The notes under the pieces are model-generated. The model saw only the letters and a program-made list of their open reading frames with translations, had not been told where the DNA came from and searched no databases. A stretch of DNA of 64,000 bases from Methylobacterium terrae (GTDB lineage: Bacteria > Pseudomonadota > Alphaproteobacteria > Rhizobiales > Beijerinckiaceae): the NCBI RefSeq assembly GCF_003173755.1, contig NZ_CP029553.1, positions 5,336,001 through 5,400,000 of the forward strand. The letters are read 5' to 3'. The position numbers were made by a program, and so were the translations under genes. Below, in pieces: positions 29,561 to 41,643 of the stretch; the stretch's first letter is position 1, and each line of letters opens with the position of its first letter.

Positions 29561-30216
29561 GCTACCTCGCACCGGGCACGCCGGAGAACGTCGCGCTCGC
29601 CCAGCACGTCAACGGGCGCCTGCGGGCCGAGGCGCGGATCTCCAACGCCCGCGCCTTCCTGTTCCGGGCGATCGGGCTCGGGGCGCTCATAGGGCTGGCG
29701 GGCGCCGGCCTCGGCGCCGCCTTCTACGGCTACGCCACGATGAACGAGGTCGGCAACGCCTCCGACAAGCTCGCGAAGGCCCTGACCCAGGCCCTCGAGA
29801 CCACGACGCTCAAGACGAGCGGCGAGGTCCGGCTCACCGACAACACCCTCAAGATCGAGGGCGCGGTGCCGGCGGCGAAGGGCCGACCCGACGTGTCCGC
29901 GCTCACCGGCAACCAGGGCAAGACCGAGGCGCCCGCGAGCGCCGCGGCCGCGGTGCGCACGAGCTTCACGGTGTTCAAGACCGTGCCCTACCTCGACGGC
30001 TCGATCGTCACCGGCTGGAACTTCAAGGGCGACGAGCAGAAGCCCGAGAAGCAGTATTGCTACGTGACCCGCCCCCAGACCTTCGGCGACGGCGCGACCT
30101 CGAACCAGACCACGGTCGCGATCGACGGCGAGCTGCTGCCCCAGCCGGCCCGCTCGGAGGTGAACTTCTCGGTGATCGCCCGCAGCTGCGTGTGGTTCGA
30201 TCCGTCGAAGCTGTGA
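29557..30216 (+). CDS. Single-pass membrane protein of unknown function
   Basis: A 219-residue protein with one N-terminal membrane helix (AIGLGALIGLAGAGLGAAFYGY, residues about 43 to 64) after a short cytosolic part. The outer domain starts around residue 85 (SGEVRLTDNTLKIEGAVPA) and has two cysteines (QYCYVTRP and RSCVWFDPSKL) that could form a disulfide. It starts with GTG in a four-base overlap with the coiled-coil membrane protein, which it probably partners. I do not recognise a family. Confidence 0.72.
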   Translation: MSYLAPGTPENVALAQHVNGRLRAEARISNARAFLFRAIGLGALIGLAGAGLGAAFYGYATMNEVGNASDKLAKALTQALETTTLKTSGEVRLTDNTLKIEGAVPAAKGRPDVSALTGNQGKTEAPASAAAAVRTSFTVFKTVPYLDGSIVTGWNFKGDEQKPEKQYCYVTRPQTFGDGATSNQTTVAIDGELLPQPARSEVNFSVIARSCVWFDPSKL

Positions 30217-30295
30217 GGAGGGCGGGGCTCGCCAGCGCCGCCTTCGCCGCATAGGTTCGGGGAAATTCCCGAACGACAGGACTGACACGAGCCCG

Positions 30296-31141
<846 letters not shown>

Positions 31142-31145
31142 AGCG

Positions 31146-31664
31146 ATGCGCCGCCTGATCCTGCTCCGCCACGCCAAGTCCGACTGGCCGGACGGCGCCT
31201 CGGACGTCGACCGGCCGCTGGCGCCCCGCGGCCGGGACGCCGCGCCGAAGATGGCCGCCTACCTGGCGGCGGAGGGGCTGATCCCCGGAAGGGCGCTGGT
31301 CTCGCCGGCCCGGCGCACGCAGGAGACCTGGGATCTGGTCAAGCCGGCCCTCGGTGCGGTGCCGGACGAGACCGTGCCGCAGATCTACGAGGCGCCGGTC
31401 TCGCGCCTCCTCGACGTGGTGCGGGCGATCCCGGACGACGTCGCCACCGCCCTGATGATCGGCCACAATCCGGGCTTCCAGGATCTCGCCCGGCTGCTCG
31501 GCAAGCCCGGGGAGGCGCGCCGGGCGCTGACCAAGAAGTACCCGACGGCAGCGGTCGCGGTGATCGACCTGCCCGTGGAATCCTGGGTCGAGGTCGAGGC
31601 CGGGGAGGGCGATGTCGAGCGCTTCGTGACGCCGAAGAGCCTGGGGCACGGCGAGGACGAGTAG
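31146..31664 (+). CDS. Histidine phosphatase family protein, SixA-like
   Basis: A 172-residue phosphatase of the RHG branch. The catalytic motif LILLRHAKSDWPDG places the nucleophilic histidine at position 9, and the second histidine is in MIGHNPGFQDLARLL. Length and motif spacing fit SixA, which removes phosphate from histidine phosphotransfer proteins. The partner kinase is not in view. ATG follows the MoxR stop by four bases, with GAGGGACGC as ribosome binding site, so the two are co-transcribed. Confidence 0.88.
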   Translation: MRRLILLRHAKSDWPDGASDVDRPLAPRGRDAAPKMAAYLAAEGLIPGRALVSPARRTQETWDLVKPALGAVPDETVPQIYEAPVSRLLDVVRAIPDDVATALMIGHNPGFQDLARLLGKPGEARRALTKKYPTAAVAVIDLPVESWVEVEAGEGDVERFVTPKSLGHGEDE

Positions 31665-31736
31665 AGAGGTGGCGAACCGGATCGCCCCCGGGCCGTTTGA
31701 GAGAGCCCAAGCCTTGAACGGAGACCCACGGGCCCC

Positions 31737-32927
31737 GTGATCCTCGCCGCCTTCCTCGCCCTGAGCCTCGCGGCCGGACCCGCGGCCGACGCGGGCGCCG
31801 CCCTGGTCAGGGACGGCGCCGGGCGGATCGGCGACGGGCTCGCCGCGGCCTCCGCCCTGGCGGCACCCGTCCGCGAGAGGCCGGTCTACCGTCCCGAGGC
31901 GCGGGCGGTGTCGAACTGGCGAGCCGAGACCCGCGACGGGCTCAAGCCGCTCTCGCTGGCCTGGACCGCCTGGGCGGCGCCGGGCGATCCGGCCTTCGTG
32001 GCGCGCTGCGTCAAGCTCAACAACTACTGGTGCATCAAGCGGGCGCGCTGGGACGGCGAGATCGGCGGCGACCAGGAGGGGCATACCGGCTTCGCCACCG
32101 CCGGGCAGGGGGCGGATGCCGCGGTCTCGCTGCTGCGGCGCTACTACGGCGAGTACGGGCGGCGCTCGGCGCTCGCGATCGTCCGGCGCTGGGCGCCGGC
32201 CGAGTGCGGCGGTGCCACCGCGGCGCGCCCGGCCACCCCGGGGCGGGGGGCGGCCCCCGTGCGGGCCGCCTCGCCGGCTCTGGCGGCCCTGGCGCCCCAG
32301 GGCCTCGGCCGCACCCTACGGGCGCGCTTCCTCGCCACGCACGGCCGCGGCGGCGCCCCCCGGCGGGTCGTGCGCGCGCCGGGGGGCGCGGCTGCCGCCC
32401 GACCGGTCGCCGGCAACGCCCTGCGGGTCCAGCCCTGGTCGGCGCTCGCCCGGATGCAGGGGCGGCCGCGCCAGCCGGTGCGGGCCGTCAGGGCGGCCCC
32501 GCTCCCCGCCATCGCCACCGGCATCGGCGAGACGGCGCGCCCCGCGGCCGCGGTCGAGCCGGGCCGGATCCTCGACGGCGCCCGCCTCGCCGCGGAGGCC
32601 GCCGCCCTGCCGACGCTCGCCGTCGCCCCGGCCTCGTCGCTGCCGCCCTCCTTGCGCCCGCCGGCGCCGCTCTGCGGCTCCGACGAGATCCGCATCCAGA
32701 ACTACGCCGCCCGCATCGCCGGCAGCGTCGGCGTCAAGCCCGGCGACGATCTCGGCCTGTTCACGCCCGACGGCCGGGCCACCGGGCGCCTCGCGCCCGT
32801 CCTCCTGGCGATGTCCTCGGTCGAGCTCGGGGCGCTCCGGGCGAGCCCGGCCCTCGTCGCCGCCGCGATCGCCCGGGCCGATGCCGAGCGCGGGGCGGCC
32901 GGCCGGCAGGCCGAGGCCGCGCCTTGA
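31737..32927 (+). CDS. Secreted hypothetical protein, Ala/Arg-rich
   Basis: A 396-residue protein that opens with GTG and a signal-like segment (ILAAFLALSLAAGPAADAGA). A conserved-looking block lies at residues 85-150: RCVKLNNYWCIKRARWDGEI and GRRSALAIVRRWAPAECGG, with three cysteines. The middle is low-complexity Ala/Pro/Arg. A second compact block (RIQNYAARIAGSVGVKPGDD) is near residue 320. I do not recognise the family. The first block has the look of a small peptidoglycan-related or structural domain, but this is a guess. Confidence 0.6.
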   Translation: MILAAFLALSLAAGPAADAGAALVRDGAGRIGDGLAAASALAAPVRERPVYRPEARAVSNWRAETRDGLKPLSLAWTAWAAPGDPAFVARCVKLNNYWCIKRARWDGEIGGDQEGHTGFATAGQGADAAVSLLRRYYGEYGRRSALAIVRRWAPAECGGATAARPATPGRGAAPVRAASPALAALAPQGLGRTLRARFLATHGRGGAPRRVVRAPGGAAAARPVAGNALRVQPWSALARMQGRPRQPVRAVRAAPLPAIATGIGETARPAAAVEPGRILDGARLAAEAAALPTLAVAPASSLPPSLRPPAPLCGSDEIRIQNYAARIAGSVGVKPGDDLGLFTPDGRATGRLAPVLLAMSSVELGALRASPALVAAAIARADAERGAAGRQAEAAP

Positions 32928-32930
32928 GGC

Positions 32931-32975
32931 CTCTCGCCCCGAGCCCTCTCGCCCCGAGCCCTCGCGCCCCGAGCC
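32931..32975. repeat. 15-bp tandem repeat, three copies
   Basis: CTCTCGCCCCGAGCC occurs three times in a row (third copy with one change) right after the stop of the secreted hypothetical protein and before ycjX. No function is apparent. Confidence 0.85.
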
Positions 32976-33035
32976 CTTGCGGAAGCCCGAGCGCCGCGCC
33001 ACCTCCCGGATCACGATGAAGCGAGAGCGTACCGC

Positions 33036-34502
33036 GTGCCGCCCCTGACCGACCTCGCCGCGCGTGCCGGCTCCCTCGCCAAGTCCGTCACCGAGGCCAC
33101 GCGTTCCCTGGCGGAGGCCTCGAACGATCTCCTGGTCCAGCCGACGGTGCGGCTCGGCGTCACCGGCCTCGCCCGCTCCGGCAAGACGGTGTTCACCACC
33201 GCGCTCGTGCACCAGCTCACCGGCCTCCACCCGCTGCCGGCGCTCCGCGCCTCGCAGGAGGGCCGCCTGCGCCGGGCTCGCCTGGTGCCGCAGCCCGACG
33301 ACGCGGTGCCGCGCTTCCCCTACGAGGACCATTTCGCGGCGCTGACGGAGGCGCGGCGCTGGCCGCGCTCGACCGACCGGATCAGCCAGCTGCGCCTCGA
33401 GATCGACTACGAGCGCAAGAGCGGCTGGCGCACCGGTCCCGCGAGCCTGATGGTCGACATCGTCGACTACCCGGGCGAGTGGCTGCTCGACCTCGCGCTG
33501 ATCGAGCAGACCTACGAGGGCTGGTCGCGCGAGACGATCGCCGCCGGCGAGCGCCCCGGCCGGGCCGCGATGGCGGCGCCCTGGTTCGCGTCCCTGCGGG
33601 CGCTCGACCCGAACCAGCCCCTCGACGAGATCGTTGCCGAGCGGGCGAGCGAGGCCTTCACCACCTACCTCGCCGCGGTGCGGGCCGGCCCCGAGGCGGT
33701 GGCGACGACGCCGCCCGGCCGCTTCCTGATGCCCGGCGACCTCGCCGGCTCGCCGGCGCTGACCTTCGCGCCGCTGATCCTGAACGGGCCGGTGAACGCG
33801 GACAGCTTGGGCGGCCTGATGCAGCGCCGCTTCGAGGCCTACAAGCACCGCGTCGTGACGCCGTTCTTCCGCGACCACTTCCAGCGCATCGACCGGCAGA
33901 TCGTCCTCGTCGACGTGCTGGCGGCGGTCGATGCCGGGCCGGCGGCGCTCGCCGAGCTGGAAGAAGCCCTCGACCGGGTGCTGATGAGCCTGCGCGTCGG
34001 GCGCAACAGCCTCCTGTCGCGGTTCTTCGCGCCGCGGGCCGACCGGATCCTGTTCGCCGCCACCAAGGCCGACCACCTCCACCACGCGAGCCACGACCGG
34101 CTCGACGCGCTGCTGCGCCTCCTCGTCGCCCGCTCGCTTCGCCGCACCGAGGCCGCCGGCGCCCATGTCAGCACCCAGGCGCTCGCCTCGGTGCGCTCGA
34201 CCCGCGAGACGGTGGTGCATGACGGGCCGGCCTCGTTCCGGGCGGTGGCCGGCACGCCGGAGGCGGGCGAGAGCATCGACGGCGAGACCTTCGACGGCGA
34301 GACCGAGGCCGCGATCTTCCCCGGCGAGCTGCCCGAGCGGCCCGAGGCCGTCCTGGAAGGGGCGGTGCCGCCGGGATCCTTGCGCTTCCCGCGCTTCCGC
34401 CCGCCGCTCGTCTCGCGCGATGCGCTCGGCCGCCCGGGCCGCCTGCCGCAGATCCGCCTCGACCGCGCCCTGCACTTCCTGATCGGCGACCGCCTCGCCT
34501 GA
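33036..34502 (+). CDS. ycjX: YcjX family GTP-binding protein
   Basis: A 488-residue protein of the YcjX/DUF463 family. The P-loop GLARSGKTVF is at about residues 44-53; further family text includes SLMVDIVDYPGEWLLDL (a G3-like motif) and LFAATKADHLHH (a G4-like motif). In E. coli ycjXF belongs to the phage-shock regulon. The frame starts with GTG. It precedes ycjF by eight bases. PspA and flotillin genes a little downstream strengthen the membrane-stress reading. Confidence 0.93.
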   Translation: MPPLTDLAARAGSLAKSVTEATRSLAEASNDLLVQPTVRLGVTGLARSGKTVFTTALVHQLTGLHPLPALRASQEGRLRRARLVPQPDDAVPRFPYEDHFAALTEARRWPRSTDRISQLRLEIDYERKSGWRTGPASLMVDIVDYPGEWLLDLALIEQTYEGWSRETIAAGERPGRAAMAAPWFASLRALDPNQPLDEIVAERASEAFTTYLAAVRAGPEAVATTPPGRFLMPGDLAGSPALTFAPLILNGPVNADSLGGLMQRRFEAYKHRVVTPFFRDHFQRIDRQIVLVDVLAAVDAGPAALAELEEALDRVLMSLRVGRNSLLSRFFAPRADRILFAATKADHLHHASHDRLDALLRLLVARSLRRTEAAGAHVSTQALASVRSTRETVVHDGPASFRAVAGTPEAGESIDGETFDGETEAAIFPGELPERPEAVLEGAVPPGSLRFPRFRPPLVSRDALGRPGRLPQIRLDRALHFLIGDRLA

Positions 34503-34509
34503 GGGTCTG

Positions 34510-35562
34510 ATGACGAGTCCTCCCCCCCAGAAGCCCCGCGCCTTCCGCCTTCCGCCCGCCGGCACGGAGGCTCCGACCGCCCCGCCGCCCGGCACCGAGA
34601 CGGCGCTCGCCGACGGCATCCGGGTGGTGGAGGAGCCGTTCGAGATCGTCGAGGCCGCCGACGGCGTGCCCGTGCCGGTGGCGCCGCGCTCGCGCGCGCC
34701 TTGGGCGACGCTGCTCCTCTCGGCCCTCGGGGGACTGGCCTCGCTCGGGATCGGCCTCGCGGTCGAGCGGCTGATCGCCGACCTGTTCTCCGCCGCGCCC
34801 TGGCTCGGGATCGTCGCCCTGGTGCTTCTCGCGGTCGCCGTGGTGGCGTTGCTCGCCATCGTCTGGCGCGAGGTGGCGGGGGTGCTCCGCGAGCGCCGCA
34901 TCGAAACCTTGCGCGAGGAGGCCCTCGACGCGCTGCGCTCCCGCGACCACAGCGCCGCCAAGGCGGTGGTGCGCGATCTCTCCGCCCTCTACGCCGGGCG
35001 GCCGGCGGCCGCTGCCGCCCGCGCCCGGCTCGCCGCCCTCGACGACCAGATCCTCGACGTCGAGGACCGGATCGGCATCGCCGAGGCCGAGCTGCTAGCC
35101 TCCCTCGACCGCGCCGCCAAGGCGGCGGTGGCGGAGACCGCCAAGCAGGTCTCCGCCGTGACGGCGCTGAGCCCGCGGGCGATCGTCGATGTCGGCTTCG
35201 TCATCTTCGCGGCGGTCCGGCTCTTGCGCCGCATCGCCACCATCTACGGCGGCCGGCCCGGCCTGTTCGGCTTCCTGCGCCTCGCCCGGGCGGCCCTCGC
35301 CCATCTCGCCGTCACCGGCAGCGTCGCGGTCGGCGACAGCCTGGTGCAGCAGGTCCTGGGACTGGGGGTCGCCGCGCGGATCTCGGCGAAGCTCGGGGAG
35401 GGCGTGCTGAACGGGCTGATGACGGCGCGCTTCGGTCTCGCCGCCCTCGCCGTGTGCCGGCCGCTGCCCTTCACCCGCGAACCACCGCCGCGGCTCGGCG
35501 ACGTGGCGGGAGAGCTGTTGCGGGGCGGGGGCGACGGGGAGGGGCGGGAGGCGACGCGGTAG
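34510..35562 (+). CDS. ycjF: YcjF/TIGR01620 family inner-membrane protein
   Basis: A 350-residue membrane protein. A Pro-rich cytosolic start is followed by two membrane helices (LLLSALGGLASLGIGLAVE and IVALVLLAVAVVALLAIVW) within residues 65-125. The soluble part contains the family block RARLAALDDQILDVEDRIGI and GGRPGLFGFLRLARAALAHL. Its partner is YcjX. Length is typical. The gap to the next promoter is about 90 bases, so the pspA-like operon downstream is separately controlled. Confidence 0.92.
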   Translation: MTSPPPQKPRAFRLPPAGTEAPTAPPPGTETALADGIRVVEEPFEIVEAADGVPVPVAPRSRAPWATLLLSALGGLASLGIGLAVERLIADLFSAAPWLGIVALVLLAVAVVALLAIVWREVAGVLRERRIETLREEALDALRSRDHSAAKAVVRDLSALYAGRPAAAAARARLAALDDQILDVEDRIGIAEAELLASLDRAAKAAVAETAKQVSAVTALSPRAIVDVGFVIFAAVRLLRRIATIYGGRPGLFGFLRLARAALAHLAVTGSVAVGDSLVQQVLGLGVAARISAKLGEGVLNGLMTARFGLAALAVCRPLPFTREPPPRLGDVAGELLRGGGDGEGREATR

Positions 35563-35650
35563 GGCCGACGTGGAGCGAGCCGAGGGACCCCGCACGCCCA
35601 TGGCCGGTGGTCCGGCACGGCCTCCCTCACATCCGGCGGACCTGCTCGGC

Positions 35651-35679
35651 TTGAAAACACCGATTTGGTGTTTTACTCT
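35651..35679 (+). promoter_or_regulatory. Promoter with embedded inverted-repeat operator; leaderless start predicted
   Basis: TTGAAA and TACTCT are 17 bases apart. Between and overlapping them lies AAAACACC-GATTT-GGTGTTTT, an 8-bp perfect inverted repeat (35654-35674), a classic operator position. The ATG of the next gene (35686) is seven bases past the -10 box, where transcription should start, and no Shine-Dalgarno precedes it. The message would therefore be leaderless. The AT-rich text stands out from its surroundings. Confidence 0.6.
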
Positions 35680-35685
35680 TCAGGC

Positions 35686-36825
35686 ATGCCTCGCTCAGGA
35701 GCCTTTCCCTCCCGGCTGACGTACCGGCTCCTGCCCGGGCCCGAGGATCTCCGTGCGGTCCGGGCCCTGCTGGCGGCCTACCGGCGGATGTTCGTCGTCC
35801 TGGCGGAGATCCGGCGCGAGCACGGCCTGCGCGCCAACGTCGTCGCCCTGATCGAGCAGGGCTACCAGCGGGTGCGCGACGAGACGGGGCTGCCGGCCCG
35901 CCTCGTCACCCTGGGGATCCGCGACTTCGCCCGGCAGGCGGCGGACCTCGACCCGGAGCGGGTCACGTCCATGCCGCTCGACGACAAGCTGTTCAGCGTG
36001 AAGAGCGCCTCCGAGATCGCGCTCTCCACGCTCCATGGCCGGCGCACGATGCCCTACCGCGTCGAGGGCTACGACGGCCCGTGGCGCGACCTCGCGAGCG
36101 CCCGCCTCGCGCTCGCGGGCGACGTGCTCACCATCCAGGTGGGCGTCTCCGTCGCCGCACCGAAGGAGGAGACCCGCGTGACCGAGAACATCCTGACCCG
36201 CGTCGGCCGGATCATCGGCGGCCTGTCCAATGCCGCCCTCGACGCGGTGGAGGACCGCGCCCCCCTCGCGGTCGCCGAGCAGGCCCTGCGCGAGATCGAT
36301 GCGGTGATCCAGGACGCCCGGCTCGACCTCGGCAAGGTCAAGGCGGAGGAGCACCGTCTCTCAGCCCGGTGCGGACAGCTCGACGCCGAGCTGTCCGCTC
36401 TGCCCGAGAAGCTGGCCCTGGCGCTCGCGAACGGGCGCGAGGACCTGGCGCGGGCCGGCATCGCGCGGCAGCTCGACCTGGAGAGCCAGATCGAGGCGAT
36501 CGCCTCGAGCCTCGCCGACGTCGCCGAGCGGCACGCGGCGGCCGTCAAGGCGATGCAGGCCGCCACCGCCGCCCGGCGCGACGCCGAGCACCGGATCGCG
36601 CTGCTGCGCCGGCCTCCGGCCAAGGCGGCGGATCCCCTCGACGGCTACGGGAGCGAAGAGGCGGACCGCACCCGCCGGCTCGGGCAGTCGCTGCGGGCGA
36701 TCGACCGGGCGACCGGCACCGCCGCGGCGGTCGCCGACCCCTCGATCGAGGAGCTGGACCGCCTCCACCGCGACGATGCCATCGAGCGGCGGCTCGCCGC
36801 GCTCAAGCAGGGCCGGTCGTCGTGA
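35686..36825 (+). CDS. TnpB-like N-terminal domain fused to PspA/IM30 family protein
   Basis: A 379-residue fusion. Residues 1-164 resemble the N-terminal part of TnpB/OrfB-type proteins: LTYRLLPGPEDLRAVRALLA, then PLDDKLFSVKSASEIALSTL and the strand pair LHGRRTMPYRVEGYDG. The RuvC nuclease half is absent. Residues 165-379 are a PspA/IM30 protein of the YjfJ type (TENILTRVGRIIGGLSNA, then long helices such as ALANGREDLARAGIARQLDL), which binds stressed membranes. A GTG at 36178 with AAGGAGGAG before it could start PspA alone, so two products are possible. The operon promoter sits before the fusion start, which argues that the N-terminal domain is expressed. The TnpB match is inferred by eye. 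Confidence 0.65.
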   Translation: MPRSGAFPSRLTYRLLPGPEDLRAVRALLAAYRRMFVVLAEIRREHGLRANVVALIEQGYQRVRDETGLPARLVTLGIRDFARQAADLDPERVTSMPLDDKLFSVKSASEIALSTLHGRRTMPYRVEGYDGPWRDLASARLALAGDVLTIQVGVSVAAPKEETRVTENILTRVGRIIGGLSNAALDAVEDRAPLAVAEQALREIDAVIQDARLDLGKVKAEEHRLSARCGQLDAELSALPEKLALALANGREDLARAGIARQLDLESQIEAIASSLADVAERHAAAVKAMQAATAARRDAEHRIALLRRPPAKAADPLDGYGSEEADRTRRLGQSLRAIDRATGTAAAVADPSIEELDRLHRDDAIERRLAALKQGRSS

Positions 36826-37490
36826 CCGCGCTGGCGGGCGCGGTTGCCGGCCCGGGCCTGTTCCCCTTCGCCCTCGCGGCGGCGGTGATGGCCGGCCTCG
36901 TCGTGGTCGAGGCGGTCTCGCTCCTCGTCGGGCAATCCCTCTCGGGGCTGGTCGACGGGGCGCTCGGTCACGAGGCGGGTGGCGGCGGCGACCTCGCGAC
37001 CGCGGCGGATGCGGACGGGGCGTTCTCGCCGGCGGCGCTGATGTCCTGGATCAATCTCGGCCGCGTGCCCTTCCTGATCCTCCTGATCCTGGGCCTCGCC
37101 GTCTTCGCGCTCGCGGGCTTCGCCCTCCAGGGCCTCGCCGCCGCGCTGCTCGCCCCCCTGCCGACCCCTGCCGCGGTCGGGCTCGCGGGCGCGGCGACGC
37201 TGCCCGCTCTGCGCGTCGCGACCCGGGCGCTCGCCCGGCTGATCCCGCGGGACGAGAGCTACGCCGTCACCGCCGACGACCTCGTCGGCGCGACCGCGGA
37301 GGTTACCCTCGGTCCCCTCGACGACGGGCTGCCCGGGCAGGTCCGGGCGATGGACCGTCACGGCAACCTCCACCTCCTGCGCGCCCGCGCCGCGTCCGGG
37401 ACGCCGCCGATGCGGACCGGCACCCGCGTCCTGCTCGTGGACCGGGCCGACGCGGTCTACGTCGCGGTCCCGGCGACGCCGGACCTCTGA
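36822..37490 (+). CDS. YqiJ-like OB-fold membrane protein
   Basis: A 222-residue protein with three to four membrane helices (FALAAAVMAGLVVVEAVSL, VPFLILLILGLAVFALAGFA, and ALLAPLPTPAAVGLAGAAT) followed by a C-terminal OB-fold-like domain of the NfeD type (LVGATAEVTLGPLDDGLPGQ, GTRVLLVDRADAVYVAVP). This matches the YqiJ partner of YqiK flotillins. The GTG start overlaps the PspA stop by four bases. It likely helps organise a flotillin membrane domain. Confidence 0.8.
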   Translation: MTALAGAVAGPGLFPFALAAAVMAGLVVVEAVSLLVGQSLSGLVDGALGHEAGGGGDLATAADADGAFSPAALMSWINLGRVPFLILLILGLAVFALAGFALQGLAAALLAPLPTPAAVGLAGAATLPALRVATRALARLIPRDESYAVTADDLVGATAEVTLGPLDDGLPGQVRAMDRHGNLHLLRARAASGTPPMRTGTRVLLVDRADAVYVAVPATPDL

Positions 37491-37525
37491 TCCCTTCGCC
37501 TCCCGCAACCGAGGGAACGCCCCCG

Positions 37526-39223
37526 ATGGACTTGGTCAGTTCCGGTCTCGTCAACCTGCTGGTGATCGCCGGCATCATCGTCGTCGCGCTCATCGGCATC
37601 GGCTTCGTGTTCAGCCGGCTCTACCGGCGCACCACCCGCGACACAGCCTTCGTCCGCACGGGCCTGGGCGGGCGCAAGGTCGTGGTCGACGGCGGCGCGG
37701 TGCTGCTGCCGGTGTTCCACTCCATCGCCATGGTGAACCTCAACACGCTGCGCCTCGAGGTGAAGCGCTCGGGCAACGAGTCGCTCATCACCAAGGACCG
37801 CCTGCGGGCCGACATCACCGTCGAGTTCTACGTCCGGGTCGAGCCCCGCGAGGAATCGATCGCGCTGGCCGCCCAGACGCTCGGCGAGCGGACCAACGAC
37901 GCCATGCTCCTGCGCGAGCTGATCGAGGCGAAGTTCGTCGATGCGCTCCGGGCGGTGGCCGCCGGCATGACCCTGCCCGACCTCCAGGAGAAGCGCGCCG
38001 ACTTCGTGAAGGGCGTGCAGGAGGCGGTCTCGGGCGACCTGCGCCACAACGGCCTCGAGCTCGAATCCGCCTCGCTGACCCGCCTCGACCAGACCTCGAT
38101 CGAGCACTTCAACCCCGACAATTCCTTCGACGCGGAAGGGCTCGCCCGGCTGAAGGAGATCACCGAGCAGCGCCGCAAGGAGCGCAACGCCACCGAGCGC
38201 GACGCCGAGGTGGCCGTCGCCGAGAAGGACCGCGAGACCGCCTTGAAGCAGCTCGAGATCAAGCGCACCACCCGCGAGGCCCAGCTCGCCCAGGAGCGCG
38301 ACATCGCCAACAAGACCGCCGAGACCCGCGCCGAGACCGCCCAGGCCGAGCAGCGCGCCCAGCAGAGCGAGGAGACCGCCCGGATCGAGCGCGAGCAGGC
38401 GGTACGCCTGCGCGAGGCCGAGGCGCGCAAGACCTCGGAGAGCGCCCGGATCGAGGCCGACCTCGCCATCTCTCAGCGCAACGCGGAGGCCGAGCGCGAC
38501 CGCCAGTTGATCCTGCAGGACAACGCCATCAGGATCGCCGAGCGCTCGCAGAAGGAATCGGAGGCCCGCGCCGCCGCCAAGGAGGCGGAGGCCCTGGCGG
38601 TCGCGGCCGAGGAGCGCGTCGCGACGGCGAAGGCCAAGGAGATCGCCGAGCGCGAGCGCGAGATCGCCGTCATCGCGGCCCGCCGCGAGGCGGAGCGGGA
38701 CGCCACCGGGGTCACCGTCACGGCGGAGGCCGAGCGGCGCGCGTCCGAGGACCGGGCCAACGCCATCACCACGCTGGCCGAGGCCGAGGCGACCGCCGCC
38801 GCCTCCAAGGCCGAGGCCATCGCGAGGCTCGGCCAGGCCGAGGCCGAGCGCGAGCGGGTGATGAACGAGGCCCGCAACGCCCTCTCGGCCGAGGCCCGTA
38901 CCTACGAGACCGGCCTGAAGCGCCTCGGCATCATCCCGGAGGCCCTGCGCGAGAGCATGCGGGCGGTGGAGAAGATCGACTCGATCCGCATCTTCGACGC
39001 CGGCGGCCTGATGGGCGGGGGCGCCAACGGCGCCTCCGCGAGCTTCGGCGACAGCCTGTCCGGCCACCTGCTGCGCTACCAGTACAACAGCCCGATCCTC
39101 GGGGCGATCCTGAACGAGGCGGGCTTCGCCGAGGGCAACGGCAGTGTCGACGCACTGGTCGGCACGTTGCGTGGCGCCCGGTCACCGACAGCCAAGGGCG
39201 AGCGGATTGCCGCCGAACCATGA
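37526..39223 (+). CDS. Flotillin family protein, YqiK-like
   Basis: A 565-residue flotillin. One N-terminal membrane helix (LLVIAGIIVVALIGIGFVF) is followed by an SPFH domain (residues about 40-210, with GNESLITKDRLRADITVEFY) and a very long Glu/Ala/Arg heptad region (about 215-480) that forms the coiled-coil staves. The C-terminus is Gly-rich. Flotillins scaffold ordered membrane patches and work with NfeD-type partners, here the YqiJ-like protein 35 bases upstream. PspA in the same operon points to membrane integrity under stress. Confidence 0.93.
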   Translation: MDLVSSGLVNLLVIAGIIVVALIGIGFVFSRLYRRTTRDTAFVRTGLGGRKVVVDGGAVLLPVFHSIAMVNLNTLRLEVKRSGNESLITKDRLRADITVEFYVRVEPREESIALAAQTLGERTNDAMLLRELIEAKFVDALRAVAAGMTLPDLQEKRADFVKGVQEAVSGDLRHNGLELESASLTRLDQTSIEHFNPDNSFDAEGLARLKEITEQRRKERNATERDAEVAVAEKDRETALKQLEIKRTTREAQLAQERDIANKTAETRAETAQAEQRAQQSEETARIEREQAVRLREAEARKTSESARIEADLAISQRNAEAERDRQLILQDNAIRIAERSQKESEARAAAKEAEALAVAAEERVATAKAKEIAEREREIAVIAARREAERDATGVTVTAEAERRASEDRANAITTLAEAEATAAASKAEAIARLGQAEAERERVMNEARNALSAEARTYETGLKRLGIIPEALRESMRAVEKIDSIRIFDAGGLMGGGANGASASFGDSLSGHLLRYQYNSPILGAILNEAGFAEGNGSVDALVGTLRGARSPTAKGERIAAEP

Positions 39224-39389
39224 AGCCACGTCCACCGCATGCCGCCGGCTGGACATGGATGCCCCGGAGCCGGTTTGGCTGGACGAGCCGGCCGGTCCAG
39301 CGGCCCTGCGGGGACGTTCCGGCAGAAACCGGCCCTGGCGCGTCGACCCCTGAGCATCGCTCTTCCACTCGGGGCCGTCGTTCACCCCC

Positions 39390-41639
<2,250 letters not shown>

Positions 41640-41643
<4 letters not shown>

